Origin: Clostridiales bacterium
GTDB taxonomy: Bacteria; Bacillota; Clostridia; Peptostreptococcales; Anaerovoracaceae
Reading direction: 5' to 3'
NCBI GenBank assembly: GCA_009778415.1
Contig: WRJV01000186.1
Span: 1 to 6,117, forward strand
Length of the DNA stretch: 6,117 bases
Shown piece after piece: positions 5,807 through 6,117 of the stretch (its first letter is position 1; each line of letters opens with the position of its first letter). Under the pieces are notes generated by a model that saw nothing but the letters and a program-made list of their open reading frames with translations, had not been told where the DNA came from and did no database searches. A program made the position numbers and the translations under genes.

Positions 5807-6117
5807 GCAAAGCGCTTTTCAAAGGCTTTGGCCAGTTCTGCCCGGAAGCCCGGGTGCGCGATGTTTATCAAAGCCATTGCCCGCTCTGCCAGATTGCGGC
5901 CCCGCAGGTTGGCTACGCCGTATTCGGTAACGATGTACTGAACGTCTGCACGGGTCGTAGTCACAACCGAGCCAAGGTCCAGCGCTGGGACGATGCGGGA
6001 AACCTTCCCGCCTGCAGCGGTGGACGGCATCGCCAGTATCGCTTTTCCGTCTTTTGCCATCGATGCGCCGCGTACAAAGTCGAGCTGGCCGCCTGTTCCG
6101 CTGTACTGGCTTGCCCC
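5752..6117 (-). CDS. Acetyl-CoA hydrolase/4-hydroxybutyrate CoA-transferase family protein, C-terminal part (cut by window edge)
   Basis: Only the last 121 residues are in the window; the start lies beyond 6117. The reading frame is open from the window edge to a TAG at 5752-5754. Family motifs are clear: SGTGGQLDFVRGAS just inside the edge, then GSVVTTTRADVQYIVTEYGVANLRGRNLAERA and AHPGFRAEL. These belong to the C-terminal domain of the acetyl-CoA hydrolase/transferase family, which includes 4-hydroxybutyrate, butyryl/acetate and succinyl/propionyl CoA-transferases. The part expected to hold the catalytic glutamate is outside the window, so the substrate cannot be judged. The ATG at 6058-6060 is internal, because the conserved motif continues upstream of it. 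The last 18 or so codons run antisense into the end of the AcoX-like gene. The C-terminal tail after AHPGFRAEL is somewhat long and may be lineage specific. Confidence 0.9.
   Translation of the reverse strand, partial: GASQYSGTGGQLDFVRGASMAKDGKAILAMPSTAAGGKVSRIVPALDLGSVVTTTRADVQYIVTEYGVANLRGRNLAERAMALINIAHPGFRAELAKAFEKRFAHSTGYITASRYPVETLT

Noticed and set aside
5808..5830. Possible hairpin CAAAGC...GCTTTG as a terminator for the operon
   Set aside because: The stem is only six bases with an 11-base loop, no T-tract follows, and the site is within the CoA-transferase coding sequence.

Overview
This window looks like a stretch of chromosome from an anaerobic, fairly G+C-rich bacterium. A Firmicute (Negativicutes or Clostridia-like) or a Synergistota member is plausible. 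The reasons are strong AGGAGG-type ribosome binding sites, a TATAAT extended -10 promoter, tight operon packing, and a glycine-decarboxylase-type enzyme split into two subunits, an arrangement common in those groups and in archaea. The assignment is an inference and could be wrong.

Layout. Bases 1-113 are AT-rich control DNA: a sigma-A-like promoter (52-80) with a 10-bp perfect inverted repeat between and over its hexamers (53-76), then a leader of only about 27 bases. Five + strand genes follow with almost no spacing: a short-chain dehydrogenase (SDR1, 114-905); two consecutive genes related to glycine dehydrogenase subunits 1 and 2 (GcvPA-like 935-2332, GcvPB-like 2355-3923); a second short-chain dehydrogenase (SDR2, 3939-4700); and an AcoX-type ATP-NAD kinase family protein (4700-5806) whose start codon overlaps the SDR2 stop. 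A - strand gene, the C-terminal part of an acetyl-CoA hydrolase/4-hydroxybutyrate CoA-transferase family protein (5752-6117, running off the right edge), converges on the operon and overlaps its last gene by 55 bases.

How the genes may work together. The two GcvP-type subunits should form one PLP enzyme, because the Schiff-base lysine context is intact in the B subunit. However, several signature motifs of true glycine decarboxylase are replaced in both subunits, and gcvT, gcvH and lpd are absent from the operon. The pair is flanked by two probably NAD-dependent alcohol/ketone oxidoreductases and an AcoX-like kinase-fold protein. The best reading is a catabolic or biosynthetic module built around a repurposed GcvP that acts on a different amino acid or amine, with carbonyl/alcohol interconversion by the SDRs. 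The nearby CoA-transferase could handle a resulting acid, but it is on the other strand. The substrate cannot be deduced from the sequence. No RNA genes, mobile elements, CRISPR arrays or clear terminators were seen.
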